NCBI GenBank assembly: GCA_946402595.1
Contig: CAMIWY010000102.1
Coordinates: 1-5,843 of the forward strand
Reading direction: 5' to 3'
DNA length: 5,843 nt
From: an uncultured Clostridia bacterium
Lineage (GTDB): Bacteria; Bacillota; Clostridia; Peptostreptococcales; Anaerovoracaceae
Every line of letters starts with the position of its first letter. Position 1 is the stretch's first letter. A program made the position numbers and the translations under genes. This document shows, in pieces, positions 5,058 to 5,843 of this stretch. The notes under the pieces are model-generated. The model made no database searches, was not told the DNA's origin, and saw only the letters and a list, made by a program, of their open reading frames with translations.

Positions 5058-5843
5058 TCTCATAATAGGCGACCCGCACTGGATGCCGCATCCTATCAGG
5101 TGGATAGGGAACCTGATAGGCGCGCTCGACAGCATCCTGCTCGGCAAGCTGCCTGCAGATGACCCACACAGCGAGTTCAGGAACCCGGCCGATGAGAAGC
5201 GCGCCGGAACTATGCTGGTGCTATGCGTAGTCGTGGTCACTGCACTCGTTACACTGATCGTCATGGGCTTTGCGTATAAGGCGCACATAATCTGCGGCAT
5301 CGTCGTCGAGGCGGTGCTGACATGCTATCTTCTGGCGATGACGAGCCTGAGGCGCGAGAGCATGCACGTCTACAGGGCTTTGCTCACCGGCAATCCGACA
5401 GCGTCGAGGCAGGCTGTGTCCATGATAGTCGGAAGGGACGTGGCTGTGCTCGATGAAGAGGGCGTGACCAAAGCGGCAGTTGAGACGGTCGCTGAGAACT
5501 TCTCGGACGGTGTCATGGCGCCGATGATATATGCGGCGATCGGCGGGCCGATTCTGGGACTTACGTACAAAGCGATAAATACGATGGATTCGATGGTCGG
5601 CTACAGGAACGACAGGTATATGTGGTTCGGGGCTCCGGCCGCACATCTTGATGACATAGTCAACTACATACCGGCGAGGATAAGCGCTTTGCTCCTGATA
5701 GCTGCGAGCGCCATTGCCGGAAAGGAATACAGTGCACCCCGCGCTTACCGCATATGGAAGCGCGACAGGTTCAATCACAAGAGCCCGAATGCGGCTCAGA
5801 CTGAGAGCGCGGCCGCCGGTTCGCTGGGGCTGCAGCTGGCAGG
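4996..5843 (+). CDS. cobD: Adenosylcobinamide-phosphate synthase CobD/CbiB, 3'-partial
   Basis: Membrane enzyme that condenses adenosylcobyric acid, the CobQ product, with (R)-1-amino-2-propanol or its O-phosphate to give adenosylcobinamide (phosphate). The frame is open from the ATG at 4996 to the window end, giving 282 residues. The family is usually about 310-320 residues, so roughly 30-40 C-terminal residues are outside the window. Family signatures are GDPHWMPHPIRWIG (25-38), AVETVAENFSDGVMAPM (AENFSDG at 166-172), FGAPAAHLDDIVNYIPAR, and RDRFNHKSPNAAQTESAAAG (from 256). Hydrophobic segments near 11-24, 73-95 and 100-116, plus a long one after 215, fit a multi-pass membrane protein. The first 62 bases are also read as the cobC C-terminus in another frame. 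Note that cobD in Salmonella naming means a different enzyme, threonine-phosphate decarboxylase; this one is the cbiB type. Confidence 0.96.
   Translation, partial: MQEISLLQAHMIAFAAGFVLDLIIGDPHWMPHPIRWIGNLIGALDSILLGKLPADDPHSEFRNPADEKRAGTMLVLCVVVVTALVTLIVMGFAYKAHIICGIVVEAVLTCYLLAMTSLRRESMHVYRALLTGNPTASRQAVSMIVGRDVAVLDEEGVTKAAVETVAENFSDGVMAPMIYAAIGGPILGLTYKAINTMDSMVGYRNDRYMWFGAPAAHLDDIVNYIPARISALLLIAASAIAGKEYSAPRAYRIWKRDRFNHKSPNAAQTESAAAGSLGLQLA

Noticed and set aside
5221..5778. 185-codon - strand open frame opposite cobD/cbiB
   Set aside because: The + strand frame carries unmistakable CbiB signatures here; the antisense translation has none.

Overview
The window is a cobalamin (vitamin B12) late-pathway gene cluster, all on the + strand. 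It runs cobQ (cobyric acid synthase, 5' end outside the window), a cobT-cobU fusion, cobS, a 371-base non-genic stretch, cobC (alpha-ribazole-phosphate phosphatase type) and cobD/cbiB (adenosylcobinamide-phosphate synthase, 3' end outside the window). The coding DNA is moderately GC-rich, with AGG/AGA arginine codons, GTG and ATG starts, and strong GGAG-type ribosome binding sites at several junctions. The protein sequences look like those of an anaerobic clostridial member of the Bacillota. That placement is inference from protein character and cannot be fixed from this window alone.

Layout: 1-1458 cobQ; 1459-1528 short spacer with a clear ribosome binding site; 1529-3118 cobT-cobU fusion with an internal ribosome binding site and ATG exactly at the domain border; 3119-3192 spacer that stays open in the cobTU frame after its TAG and closes on an ATGA overlap with cobS; 3193-3978 cobS; 3979-4349 non-genic DNA holding a symmetric repeat element of about 270 bases; 4350-5057 cobC; 4996 onward cobD/cbiB, overlapping cobC by 62 bases.

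The genes cover consecutive steps. CobQ amidates adenosylcobyric acid a,c-diamide to adenosylcobyric acid. CobD/CbiB attaches the aminopropanol arm. The CobU domain would phosphorylate adenosylcobinamide and activate it with GMP. The CobT domain activates the lower-ligand base as alpha-ribazole phosphate. CobS joins the two halves at the membrane, and CobC removes a phosphate from the nucleotide-loop part. No cobalamin riboswitch, tRNA, rRNA or CRISPR array is visible; any riboswitch would lie upstream of the window.

The points most worth a second look are: the inverted-repeat element between cobS and cobC, with paired 38-base GTGTRCA palindromes; the CobT-CobU fusion with its own internal start and a diverged, shortened CobU C-terminus; the coding-like in-frame tail after the cobTU TAG stop; and a codon-usage shift inside cobQ at the boundary between its two domains.
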